This document shows, one piece after another, positions 45,180 to 58,200 of a DNA stretch of 64,000 nt (position 1 is its first letter; every line of letters begins with the position of its first letter). Location: positions 229,016,505 through 229,080,504 of the forward strand of contig CM077034.1 in the NCBI GenBank assembly GCA_039090855.1, given 5' to 3'. Under the pieces are notes generated by a model, which was not told where the DNA came from, ran no database searches, and saw nothing but the letters and a program-made list of their open reading frames with translations. The position numbers and the translations under genes were made by a program. This stretch comes from Macrothele yani (lineage: Eukaryota; Arthropoda; Arachnida; Araneae; Macrothelidae).

Positions 45180-46060
45180 GAAAGAAATACAGGATTACGC
45201 CATATAATACAAATTTTGAAGATGACAATCTGATTTTTGGCGTAAATGTGACAAGGATGGTAAGTCAGATAATATCCGAAAACTTGAAAATTTTTATCGT
45301 CCTGGAGCGGGACTCAAACCCGCGTCTCCCAGAAAACGCCCGGGTATGCTAACCACTACACCACTCAGAACAACCAAGTTTCAAGTTTCCGATCATTTTG
45401 AATACAACCATCACAGGATTCGCTAGTCGAAGCAACCGGCATTCATCGGAGCATTTTAAGCCTTGCCGCCAGTTTTTGTCACTAATTTCCCAAAATGTCC
45501 GCACTCCGTAAATGGGCTTTGACAGGTAGAAATGAAACAAAAATGAAAATTAGTAAATTATAATTGTTTATGAAAGAAATACAGGATTACGCCATATAAT
45601 ACAAATTTTGAAGATGACAATCTGATTTTTGGCGTAAATGTGACAAGGATGGTAAGTCAGATAATATCCGAAAACTTGAAAATTTTTATCGTCCTGGAGC
45701 GGGACTCAAACCCGCGTCTCCCAGAAAACGCCCGGGTATGCTAACCACTACACCACTCAGAACAACCAAGTTTCAAGTTTCCGATCATTTTGAATACAAC
45801 CATCACAGGATTCGCTAGTCGAAGCAACCGGCATTCATGTTTAGCGAATCTGGAGGTTAAGAATCCTATCCTGTGATTGGCAGATAAATCATGAAAGAAA
45901 TACGTGATTACGCCATATAATACAAATTTTGAAGATGACAATCCGATTTTTGGTGTAAATGTGACAAGGATGGTAAGTCAGATAATATCCGAAAACTTGA
46001 AAATTTTCATCATCCTGGAGCGGGACTCGAACCCGCGTCTCCCAGATGACGCCCGGGATG
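45180..46060 (-). repeat. tRNA-headed 330-bp units in minus orientation
   Basis: Minus-strand tRNA-like heads lie at 45,299-45,370 and 45,691-45,762 (spacing 392 bp, set by the duplicated block), with a truncated third at about 46,013-46,060. The B box on the minus strand is GGTTTGAGTCC in the first two, one change from consensus, and GGTTCGAGTCC in the third. The third is cut at CGGG and meets a plus-oriented unit, forming a head-to-head junction. Confidence 0.8.
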
Positions 46061-48590
46061 GTTATATATCATATGAAGGTTATATTCAAATTGATCGGAA
46101 ACTTGAAACTTGGTCGTTCTGGGTGTGTAGGCTTAAAATACCCGGGCACTATCTGGGAGACGTGGGTTCGAGTCCCACACCAGGACGATGAAAATTTTCA
46201 AGTTTTCGGATATTATCTGACTTACCATCCTTGTCACATTTAAGCCAAAAATCGGATTGTCATCTTCAAAATTTGTATTATATGGCGTAATCCCATATTT
46301 CTTTCATGATTTATCTGCTTCTCCGGGCAAACACGGGATAAGATTCTTAACCTCCAGATTCGCTAAACATGAATGCCAGTTGCTTCGACTAGCGAATCCT
46401 GTGATGGTTATATTCAAATTGATCGGAAACTTGAAACTTGGTCGTTCTGGGTGCTGTAGTGGTTAGCATACCCGGGCGTTTTCTGGGAGACCCGGGTTCG
46501 AGTCCCGCTCCAGGACAATGAAAATTTTCAAGTTTTCGGATATTATCTGACTTACCATCTTTGTTACATTTACGCCAAAAATCGGATAGTCATCTTCAAA
46601 ATTTGTATTATATGGCTTAATCCCATATTTCTTTCATGATTTATCTGCTTCTCCGGACAAACACGGGATAAGATTCTTAACCTCCAGATTCGCTAAACAT
46701 GAATGCCGGTTGCTTCGACTAGCGAATCCTGTGATGGTTATATTCAAATTGATCGGAAACTTGAAACTTGGTCATTCTGGGTGATGTAGTGGTTAGCATA
46801 CCCGGGCATTTTCTGGCAGACGCGGGTTCGAGTCCCACACCAGGACGATGAAAATTTTCAAGTTTTCGGATATTATCTGACTTACCATCCTTGTCACATT
46901 TACGCCAAAAATGGGATTGTCATCTTCAAAATTTGTATTGTATGGCGTAATCCCGTATTTCTTTCATGATTTATCTGCTTCTCCGGGCAAACACGGGATA
47001 AGATTCTTAACCTCCAGATTCGCTAAACATGAATGCCGGTTGCTTCGACTAGCGAATCCTGTGATGGTTATATTCAAATTGATCGGAAACTTGAAACTTG
47101 GTCGTTCTGGGTGGTGTAGTGGTTAGCATACCCGGGCATTTTCTGGCAGACGCGGGTTCGAGTCCCACACCAGGACGATGAAAATTTTCAAGTTTTCGGA
47201 TATTATCTGACTTACCATCCTTGTCACATTTACGCCAAAAATGGGATTGTCATCTTCAAAATTTGTATTATATGGCGTAATCCCGTATTTCTTTCATGAT
47301 TTATCTGCTTCTCTGGACAAACACGGGATAAGATTCTTAACCTCCAGATTCGCTAAACATGAATGCCGGTTGCTTCGACTAGCGAATCCTGTGATGGTTA
47401 TATTCAAATCGATCGGATACTTGAAACTTGGTCGTTCTGGGTGGTGTAGTGGTTAGCATACCCGGGCGCTATCTGCTAGACGCGGGTTCGAGTACCTCTT
47501 CAGGACGATGAAAATTTTCAAGTTTTCGGATGTTATCTGACTGACCGTCCTTGTCACATTTACGCCAAAAATCGGATTGTCATCTTCAAAATTTGTATTA
47601 TATGGCGTAATCCCGTATTTCTTTCATGATTTATCTGCTTCTCCGGGCAAACACGGGATAAGATTCTTAACCTCCAGATTAGCTAAACATGAATGCCGGT
47701 TGCTTCGACTAGCGAATCCTGTGATGGTTATATTCAAATGGATCGGAAACTTGAAACTTGGTCGTTCTGGGTGGTGTAGTGGTTAGCATACCCGGGCGCT
47801 ATCTGCTAGACGCGGGTTCGAGTCCCGCTCCAGGACGATGAAAATTTTCAAGATTTCGGATATTATCTGACTTACCATCCTTGTCACATTTACGTAAAAA
47901 ATCGGATTGTCATCTTCAAAATTTGTATTATATGGCGTAATCCCGTATTTCTTTCATGATTTATCTGCTTCTCCGGGCAAACACGGGATAAGATTCTTAA
48001 CCTCCAGATTCGCTAAACATGAATGCCGGTTGCTTCGACTAGCGAATCCTGTGATGGTTATATTCAGATTGATCGGAAACTTGAAACTTGGTCGTTCTGG
48101 GTGGTGTAGTGGTTAGCATACCCGGGCGCTATCTGCTAGACGCGGGTTCGAGTCCCGCTCCAGGACGATGAAAATTTTCAAGTTTTCGGATATTATCTGA
48201 CTTACCATCCTTGTCACATTTACGTAAAAAATCGGATTGTCATCTTCAAAATTTGTATTATATGGCGTAATCCCGTATTTCTTTCATGATTTATCTGCTT
48301 CTCCGGGCAAACACGGGATAAGATTCTTAACTTCCAGATTCGCTAAACATGAATGCCGGTTGCTTCGACTAGCGAATCCTGTGATGGTTATATTCAAATT
48401 GATCGGAAACTTGAAACTTGGTCGTTCTGGGTGGTGTAGTGGTTAGCATAAACGGGCGCTATCTGGGAGACGCGGGTTCGAGTCCCACACCAAGACGATG
48501 AAAATTTTCAAGTTTTCGGATATTATCTGACTTACCATCCTCGTCACATTTACGCCAAAAATCAGATTATCATCTTTAAAATTTGTATAA
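46060..48590 (+). repeat. 330-bp tandem array of tRNA-headed SINE-like units, plus orientation (about 8)
   Basis: tRNA-like heads begin at 46,117 (degenerate), 46,445, 46,775, 47,105, 47,435, 47,765, 48,095 and 48,425, spaced 330 bp. The body contains ATCGGATTGTCATCTTCAAA, CGTATTTCTTTCATGATTT and GATTCGCTAAACATGAATGC. Most heads keep A box TGGTGTAGTGG and B box GGTTCGAGTCC. Anticodon loops differ between units: GCGCTAT, GCGTTTT and GCATTTT. Three or four units have the anticodon stem changed from CTGGG to CTGCT. There is no poly(A) between units, so this is tandem duplication rather than repeated retroposition. Confidence 0.85.
48095..48166 (+). promoter_or_regulatory. Representative pol III-type tRNA-like head in the 330-bp array
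   Basis: A box TGGTGTAGTGG and B box GGTTCGAGTCC are both consensus and about 33 bases apart. The acceptor TTCTGGG pairs with TCCAGGA and the T arm GCGGG pairs with CCCGC. The anticodon stem is mismatched (CCCGG against CTGCT), unlike the unit at 46,445. A functional tRNA is unlikely; promoter activity is possible. Confidence 0.65.
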
Positions 48591-49258
48591 TTGTCTAATT
48601 GATTGAATAATCGATACAACACAAATCAAACTAAAGTTTCTCAAATCTTTTTCAGTCTTCTTTTTAAAATCAGGGATATTCCGACAGTGATTTTCAATCA
48701 CCTGAAGACGAAACTGTAGTTGTTCTTCATCCTTTGTGATGCTTTTGACAAAATCTGGGATCCGCTGTACTGATCTTTCTGCCAGATCATTCACGACTTT
48801 AACGTGACGTACGAACGCTTCGGCTTCTAAATAATCAGGATCCAGACTCCCCTGACTTGACTTGGTGGCTTATTCAGCCAATGAGAATTCAAACCAAGCA
48901 CTTGGAAAATGAACCACGACTTCGGGCCGATTAGGGACGCCAACCTAGTGGACGAGTTGAGTGTCGGGAAAATAGGAACTCCTCTTTCCAATAGATGATC
49001 TGATTTTACTTTGTGAAGTTCACCAGAAATTTAAAGCTTTACAGCTTGGTACAGGCTACTTGTAAACAATGTGAATGGAGCTATCTCTTCAGTATAATAC
49101 CAAAAATGTCTTTCTAATGCCGTGATAGCAGCAATATCTGGATCAACCTCACGGTAATCATTCAGATCATGCCACAGTTGAAGATCGTTAACTGGAGCAT
49201 CTACCCCAAAAGGAGCTGACAGCCATGCTTTTACATAAAAAAGCACACTGAAAAGACA
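48591..49258 (-). pseudogene. Broken fragment of an unrecognised conserved protein gene
   Basis: Read on the minus strand from 49,258: LFYVKAWLSAPFGVDAPVND, LERHFWYYTEEIAPFTLFTS, a stop after AVKL, then ASLIGPKSWFIFQVLGLNSH in another frame. LDPDYLEAEAFVRHVKVVND, LAERSVQRIPDFVKSITKDE and EQLQFRLQVIENHCRNIPDF follow in a third. The order and spacing look like one protein with frameshifts. It resembles, from memory, an uncharacterised arthropod protein family with a RHLWYLSEE-like block and an NDxAERxV block; I cannot name it. The 5' part is cut by the mariner-derived satellite, which begins at a TA immediately next to the coding sequence. Confidence 0.5.
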
Positions 49259-49260
49259 TA

Positions 49261-52200
49261 CACAGTGTGGCAAAGAATTTTTAAGACTGGGTCTGTGAAA
49301 TGAAATAGAAACAAGAAATTATAATTTGTTTTGGTTTGTTATTCAAAATAAGTCCCTCCGGCTTCAATACACAGTGTGGCAAAGAATTTTTAAGACTGGG
49401 TCTGTGAAATGAAATAGAAACAAGAAATTATAATTTGTTTTGGTTTGTTATTCAAAATAAGTCCCTCCGGCTTCAATACACAGTGTGGCAAAGAATTTTT
49501 AAGACTGGGTCTGTGAAATGAAATAGAAACAAGAAATTATAATTTGTTTTGGTTTGTTATTCAAAATAAGTCCCTCCGGCTTCAATACACAGTGTGGCAA
49601 AGAATTTTTAAGACTGGGTCTGTGAAATGAAATAGAAACAAGAAATTATAATTTGTTTTGGTTTGTTATTCAAAATAAGTCCCTCCGGCTTCAATACACA
49701 GTGTGGCAAAGAATTTTTAAGACTGGGTCTGTGAAATGAAATAGAAACAAGAAATTATAATTTGTTTTGGTTTGTTATTCAAAATAAGTCCCTCCGGCTT
49801 CAATACACAGTGTGGCAAAGAATTTTTAAGACTGGGTCTGTGAAATGAAATAGAAACAAGAAATTATAATTTGTTTTGGTTTGTTATTCAAAATAAGTCC
49901 CTCCGGCTTCAATACACAGTGTGGCAAAGAATTTTTAAGACTGGGTCTGTGAAATGAAATAGAAACAAGAAATTATAATTTGTTTTGGTTTGTTATTCAA
50001 AATAAGTCCCTCCGGCTTCAATACACAGTGTGGCAAAGAATTTTTAAGACTGGGTCTGTGAAATGAAATAGAAACAAGAAATTATAATTTGTTTTGGTTT
50101 GTTATTCAAAATAAGTCCCTCCGGCTTCAATACACAGTGCGTCAAAGAATTTTTAAGACTGGGTCTGTGAAATGAAATAGAAACAAGAAATTATAATTTG
50201 TTTTGGTTTGTTATTCAAAATAAGTCCCTCCGGCTTCAATACACAGTGTGGCAAAGAATTTTTAAGACTGGGTCTGTGAAATGAAATAGAAGCAAGAAAT
50301 TATAATTTGTTTTGGTTTGTCATTCAAAATAAGTCCCTCCGGCTTCAATACACAGTGTGGCAAAGAATTTTTAAGACTGGGTCTGTGAAATGAAATAGAA
50401 GCAAGAAATTATAATTTGTTTTGGTTTGTCATTCAAAATAAGTCCCTCCGGCTTCAATACACAGTGTGTAAAGAATTTTTAAGACTGGGTCTGTGAAATG
50501 AAATAGAAGCAAGAAATTATAATTTGTTTTGGTTTGTCATTCAAAATAAGTCCCTCCGGCTTCAATACACAGTGTGGCAAAGAATTTTTAAGACTGGGTC
50601 TGTGAAATGAAATAGAAGCAAGAAATTATAATTTGTTTTGGTTTGTCATTCAAAATAAGTCCCTCCGGCTTCAATACACAGTGTGGCAAAGAATTTTTAA
50701 GACTGGGTCTGTGAAATGAAATAGAAGCAAGAAATTATAATTTGTTTTGGTTTGTCATTCAAAATAAGTCCCTCCGGCTTCAATACACAGTGTGGCAAAG
50801 AATTTTTAAGACTGGGTCTGTGAAATGAAATAGAAGCAAGAAATTATAATTTGTTTTGGTTTGTCATTCAAAATAAGTCCCTCCGGCTTCAATACACAGT
50901 GTGGCAAAGAATTTTTAAGACTGGGTCTGTGAAATGAAATAGAAGCAAGAAATTATAATTTGTTTTGGTTTGTCATTCAAAATAAGTCCCTCCGGCTTCA
51001 ATACACAGTGTGGCAAAGAATTTTTAAGACTGGGTCTGTGAAATGAAATAGAAGCAAGAAATTATAATTTGTTTTGGTTTGTCATTCAAAATAAGTCCCT
51101 CCGGCTTCAATACACGGTGTGGCAAAGAATTTTTAAGACTGGGTCTGTAAAATGAAATAGAAACAAGAAATTATAATTTGTTTTGGTTTGTCATTCAAAA
51201 TAAGTCCCTCCGGCTTCAATACACAGTGCGGCAAAGAATTTTTAAGACTGGGTCTGTGAAATGAAATAGAAGCAAGAAATTATAATTTGTTTTGGTTTGT
51301 CATTCAAAATAAGTCCCTCCGGCTTCAATACACAGTGTGTAAAGAATTTTTAAGACTTGGTCTGTGAAATGAAATAGAAACAAGAAATTATAATTTGTTT
51401 TGGTTTGTTATTCAAAATAAGTCCCTCCGGCTTCAATACACAGTGTGTAAAGAATTTTTAAGACTTGGTCTGTGAAATGAAATAGAAACAAGAAATTATA
51501 ATTTGTTTTGGTTTGTTATTCAAAATAAGTCCCTCCGGCTTCAATACACAGTGTGTAAAGAATTTTTAAGACTTGGTCTGTGAAATGAAATAGAAACAAG
51601 AAATTATAATTTGTTTTGGTTTGTTATTCAAAATAAGTCCCTCCGGCTTCAATACACAGTGTGGCAAAGGATTTTTAACACTGGGTCTGTAAAATGAAAT
51701 AGAAACAAGAAATTATAATTTGTTTTGGTTTGTTATTCAAAATAAGTCCCTCCGGCTTCAATACACAGTGCGTCAAAGAATTTTTAAGACTGAAATGAAA
51801 TAGAAACAAGAAATTATAATTTGTTTTAGTTTGTTATTCAAAATAAGTCCCTCCGGCTTCAATACACAGTGTGTAAAGAATTTTTAAGACTTGGTCTGTG
51901 AAATGAAATAGAAACAAGAAATTATAATTTGTTTTGGTTTGTTATTCAAAATAAGTCCCTCCGGCTTCAACACACAGTGTGGCAAAGAATTTTTAAGACT
52001 GGGTCTGTAAAATGAAATAGAAACAAGAAATTATAATTTGTTTTGGTTTGTTATTCAAAATAAGTCCCTCCGGCTTCAATACACAGTGTCTAAAGAATTT
52101 TTAAGACTTGGTCTGTGAAATGAAATAGAAACAAGAAATTATAATTTGTTTTGGTTTGTTATTCAAAATAAGTCCCTCCGGCTTCAATACACAGTGTGGC

Positions 52201-55200
52201 AAAGAATTTTTAAGACTGGGTCTGTGAAATGAAATAGAAACAAGAAATTATAATTTGTTTTGGTTTGTTATTCAAAATAGTCCCTCCGGCTTCAACACAC
52301 AGTGTGGCAAAGAATTTTTAAGACTGGGTCTGTAAAATGAAATAGAAACAAGAAATTATAATTTGTTTTGGTTTGTTATTCAAAATAAGTCCCTCCGGCT
52401 TCAATACACAGTGTGTAAAGAATTTTTAAGACTTGGTCTGTGAAATGAAATAGAAACAAGAAATTATAATTTGTTTTGGTTTGTTATTCAAAACAAGTCC
52501 CTCCGGCTTCAATACACAGTGTGTAAAGAATTTTTAAGACTTGGTCTGTGAAATGAAATAGAAACAAGAAATTATAATTTGTTTTGGTTTGTTATTCAAA
52601 ATAAGTCCCTCCGGCTTCAATACACAGTGTGGCAAAGGATTTTTAACACTGGGTCTGTAAAATGAAATAGAAACAAGAAATTATAATTTGTTTTGGTTTG
52701 TTATTCAAAATAAGTCCCTCCGGCTTCAATACACAGTGCGTCAAAGAATTTTTAAGACTGAAATGAAATAGAAACAAGAAATTATAATTTGTTTTAGTTT
52801 GTTATTCAAAATAAGTCCCTCCGGCTTCAATACACAGTGTGTAAAGAATTTTTAAGACTTGGTCTGTGAAATGAAATAGAAACAAGAAATTATAATTTGT
52901 TTTGGTTTGTTATTCAAAATAAGTCCCTCCGGCTTCAACACACAGTGTGGCAAAGAATTTTTAAGACTGGGTCTGTAAAATGAAATAGAAACAAGAAATT
53001 ATAATTTGTTTTGGTTTGTTATTCAAAATAAGTCCCTCCGGCTTCAATACACAGTGTCTAAAGAATTTTTAAGACTTGGTCTGTGAAATGAAATAGAAAC
53101 AAGAAATTATAATTTGTTTTGGTTTGTTATTCAAAATAAGTCCCTCCGGCTTCAATACACAGTGTGGCAAAGAATTTTTAAGACTGGGTCTGTGAAATGA
53201 AATAGAAACAAGAAATTATAATTTGTTTTGGTTTGTTATTCAAAATAGTCCCTCCGGCTTCAACACACAGTGTGGCAAAGAATTTTTAAGACTGGGTCTG
53301 TAAAATGAAATAGAAACAAGAAATTATAATTTGTTTTGGTTTGTTATTCAAAATAAGTCCCTCCGGCTTCAATACACAGTGTGTAAAGAATTTTTAAGAC
53401 TTGGTCTGTGAAATGAAATAGAAACAAGAAATTATAATTTGTTTTGGTTTGTTATTCAAAATAAGTCCCTCCGGCTTCAATACACAGTGTGTAAAGAATT
53501 TTTAAGACTTGGTCTGTGAAATGAAATAGAAACAAGAAATTATAATTTGTTTTGGTTTGTTATTCAAAATAAGTCCCTCCGGCTTCAATACACAGTGTGT
53601 AAAGAATTTTTAAGACTTGGTCTGTGAAATGAAATAGAAACAAGAAATTATAATTTGTTTTGGTTTGTCATTCAAAATAAGTCCCTCCGGCTTCAATACA
53701 CAGTGTGGCAAAGGATTTTTAACACTGGGTCTGTGAAATGAAATAGAAACAAGAAATTATAATTTGTTTTGGTTTGTTATTCAAAATAAGTCCCTCCGGC
53801 TTCAATACACAGTGTGGCAAAGAATTTTTAAGACTGGGTCTGTGAAATGAAATAGAAGCAAGAAATTATAATTTGTTTTGGTTTGTCATTCAAAATAAGT
53901 CCCTCCGGCTTCAATACACAGTGTGGCAAAGAATTTTTAAGACTGGGTCTGTGAAATGAAATAGAAGCAAGAAATTATAATTTGTTTTGGTTTGTCATTC
54001 AAAATAAGTCCCTCCGGCTTCAATACACGGTGTGGCAAAGAATTTTTAAGACTGGGTCTGTAAAATGAAATAGAAACAAGAAATTATAATTTGTTTTGGT
54101 TTGTCATTCAAAATAAGTCCCTCCGGCTTCAATACACAGTGCGGCAAAGAATTTTTAAGACTGGGTCTGTGAAATGAAATAGAAGCAAGAAATTATAATT
54201 TGTTTTGGTTTGTCATTCAAAATAAGTCCCTCCGGCTTCAATACACAGTGTGTAAAGAATTTTTAAGACTTGGTCTGTGAAATGAAATAGAAACAAGAAA
54301 TTATAATTTGTTTTGGTTTGTTATTCAAAATAAGTCCCTCCGGCTTCAATACACAGTGTGTAAAGAATTTTTAAGACTTGGTCTGTGAAATGAAATAGAA
54401 ACAAGAAATTATAATTTGTTTTGGTTTGTTATTCAAAATAAGTCCCTCCGGCTTCAATACACAGTGTGTAAAGAATTTTTAAGACTTGGTCTGTGAAATG
54501 AAATAGAAACAAGAAATTATAATTTGTTTTGGTTTGTTATTCAAAACAAGTCCCTCCGGCTTCAATACACAGTGTGTAAAGAATTTTTAAGACTTGGTCT
54601 GTGAAATGAAATAGAAACAAGAAATTATAATTTGTTTTGGTTTGTTATTCAAAATAAGTCCCTCCGGCTTCAATACACAGTGTGGCAAAGGATTTTTAAG
54701 ACTGGGTCTGTAAAATGAAATAGAAACAAGAAATTATAATTTGTTTTGGTTTGTTATTCAAAATAAGTCCCTCCGGCTTCAATACACAGTGCGTCAAAGA
54801 ATTTTTAAGACTGAAATGAAATAGAAACAAGAAATTATAATTTGTTTTAGTTTGTTATTCAAAATAAGTCCCTCCGGCTTCAATACACAGTGTGTAAAGA
54901 ATTTTTAAGACTTGGTCTGTGAAATGAAATAGAAACAAGAAATTATAATTTGTTTTGGTTTGTTATTCAAAATAAGTCCCTCCGGCTTCAACACACAGTG
55001 TGGCAAAGAATTTTTAAGACTGGGTCTGTAAAATGAAATAGAAACAAGAAATTATAATTTGTTTTGGTTTGTTATTCAAAATAAGTCCCTCCGGCTTCAA
55101 TACACAGTGTGTAAAGAATTTTTAAGACTTGGTCTGTGAAATGAAATAGAAACAAGAAATTATAATTTGTTTTGGTTTGTTATTCAAAATAAGTCCCTCC

Positions 55201-58200
55201 GGCTTCAACACACAGTGTGGCAAAGAATTTTTAAGACTGGGTCTGTAAAATGAAATAGAAACAAGAAATTATAATTTGTTTTGGTTTGTTATTCAAAATA
55301 AGTCCCTCCGGCTTCAATACACAGTGTGGCAAAGAATTTTTAAGACTGGGTCTGTGAAATGAAATAGAAACAAGAAATTATAATTTGTTTTGGTTTGTTA
55401 TTCAAAATAAGTCCCTCCGGCTTCAACACACAGTGTGGCAAAGAATGTTTAAGACTGGGTCTGTGAAATGAAATATAAACAAGAAATTATAATTTGTTTT
55501 GGTTTGTTATTCAAAATAAGTCCCTCCGGCTTCAATACACAGTGTGGCAAAGAATTTTTAAGACTGGGTCTGTGAAATGAAATAGAAACAAGAAATTATA
55601 ATTTGTTTTGGTTTGTTATTCAAAATAAGTCCCTCCGGCTTCAATACACAGTGCGGCAAAGAATTTTTAAGACTGGGTCTGTGAAATGAAATAGAAACAA
55701 GAAATTATAATTTGTTTTGGTTTGTTATTCAAAATAAGTCCCTCCGGCTTCAATACACAGTGTGGCAAAGAATTTTTAAGACTGGGTCTGTGAAATGAAA
55801 TAGAAACAAGAAATTATAATTTGTTTTGGTTTGTTATTCAAAATAAGTCCCTCCGGCTTCAACACACAGTGTGGCAAAGAATGTTTAAGACTGGGTCTGT
55901 GAAATGAAATATAAACATGAAATTATAATTTGTTTTGGTTTGTTATTCAAAATAAGTCCCTCCGGCTTCAATACACAGTGTGGCAAAGAATTTTTAAGAC
56001 TGGGTCTGTGAAATGAAATAGAAACAAGAAATTATAATTTGTTTTGGTTTGTTATTCAAAATAAGTCCCTCCGGCTTCAACACACAGTGTGGCAAAGAAT
56101 TTTTAAGACTGGGTCTGTGAAATGAAATAGAAACAAGAAATTATAATTTGTTTTGGTTTGTTATTCAAAATAAGTCCCTCCGGCTTCAATACACAGTGTG
56201 GCAAAGAATTTTTAACACTGGGTCTGTGAAATGAAATAGAAACAAGAAATTATAATTTGTTTTGGTTTGTTATTCAAAATAAGTCCCTGAGGCTTCAATA
56301 CACAGTGTGGCAAAGAATTTTTAAGACTGGGTCTGTGAAATGAAATAGAAACAAGAAATTATAATTTGTTTTGGTTTGTTATTCAAAATAAGTCCCTCCG
56401 GCTTCAATACACAGTGTGGCAAAGAATTTTTAACACTGGGTCTGTGAAATGAAATAGAAACAAGAAATTATAATTTGTTTTGGTTTGTTATTCAAAATAA
56501 GTCCCTCCGGCTTCAACACACAGTGTGGCAAAGAATGTTTAAGACTGGGTCTGTGAAATGAAATATAAACAAGAAATTATAATTTGTTTTGGTTTGTTAT
56601 TCAAAATAAGTCCCTCTGGCTTCAATACACAGTGTGGCAAAGAATTTTTAAGACTGGGTCTGTGAAATGAAATAGAAACAAGAAATTATAATTTGTTTTG
56701 GTTTGTTATTCAAAATAAGTCCCTCCAGCTTCAATACACAGTGTGGCAAAAAATTTTTAAGACTGGGTCTGTGAAATGAAATAGAAACAAGAAATTATAA
56801 TTTGTTTTGGTTTGTTATTCAAAATAAGTCCCTCCGGCTTCAATACACAGTGTGGCAAAGAATTTTTAACACTGGGTCTGTGAAATGAAATAGAAACAAG
56901 AAATTATAATTTGTTTTGGTTTGTTATTCAAAATAAGTCCCTCCGGCTTCAATACACAGTGTGGCAAAGAATTTTTAACACTGGGTCTGTGAAATGAAAT
57001 AGAAACAAGAAATTATAATTTGTTTTGGTTTGTTATTCAAAATAAGTCCCTCCGGCTTCAATACACAGTGTGGCAAAGAATTTTTAAGACTGGGTCTGTG
57101 AAATGAAATAGAAACAAGAAATTATAATTTGTTTTGGTTTGTTATTCAAAATAAGTCCCTCCGGCTTCAATACACAGTGTGGCAAAGAATTTTTAACACT
57201 GGGTCTGTGAAATGAAATAGAAACAAGAAATTATAATTTGTTTTGGTTTGTTATTCAAAATAAGTCCCTCCGGCTTCAATACACAGTGTGGCAAAGAATT
57301 TTTAAGACTGGGTCTGTGAAATGAAATAGAAACAAGAAATTATAATTTGTTTTGGTTTGTTATTCAAAATAAGTCCCTCCGGCTTCAATACACAGTGTGG
57401 CAAAGAATTTTTAACACTGGGTCTGTGAAATGAAATAGAAACAAGAAATTATAATTTGTTTTGGTTTGTTATTCAAAATAAGTCCCTCCGGCTTCAATAC
57501 ACAGTGTGGCAAAGAATTTTTAACACTGGGTCTGTGAAATGAAATAGAAACAAGAAATTATAATTTGTTTTGGTTTGTTATTCAAAATAAGTCCCTCCGG
57601 CTTCAATACACACTGCGGCAAAGAATTTTTAAGACTGGGTCTGTGAAATGAAATAGAAACAAGAAATTATAATTTGTTTTGGTTTGTTATTCAAAATAAG
57701 TCCCTCCGGCTTCAATACACAGTGCGGCAAAGAATTTTTAAGACTGGGTCTGTGAAATGAAATAGAAACAAGAAATTATAATTTGTTTTGGTTTGTTATT
57801 CAAAATAAGTCCCTCCGGCTTCAATACACAGTGCGGCAAAGAATTTTTAAGACTGGGTCTGTGAAATGAAATAGAAACAAGAAATTATAATTTGTTTTGG
57901 TTTGTTATTCAAAATAAGTCCCTCCGGCTTGAATACACAGTGCGGCAAAGAATTTTTAAGACTGGGTCTGTGAAATGAAATAGAAACAAGAAATTATAAT
58001 TTGTTTTGGTTTCTTATTCAAAATAAGTCCCTCCGGCTTCAATACACGGTGTGGCAAAGAATTTTTAAGACTGGGTCTGTACAATGAAATAGAAACAAGA
58101 AATTATAATTTGTTTTGGTTTGTTATTCAAAATAAGTCCCTCCGGCTTCAATACACAGTGTGGCAAAGAATTTTTAACACTGGGTGTGTAAAATGAAATA

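Noticed and set aside
46445..46516. Functional tRNA gene cluster
   Set aside because: The cloverleaf is good, but loop position 33 is C, anticodons vary between otherwise near-identical units, and some anticodon stems are broken.
46257..48446. Repeated 69-71 codon frames in the 330-bp array
   Set aside because: Frames exist only because the unit is repeated; the unit is a tRNA-headed SINE-like sequence without coding features.
48576..48794. Independent small gene of 72 codons
   Set aside because: It continues the same frameshifted minus-strand protein fragment seen upstream to 49,258, so it is treated as part of one pseudogene.
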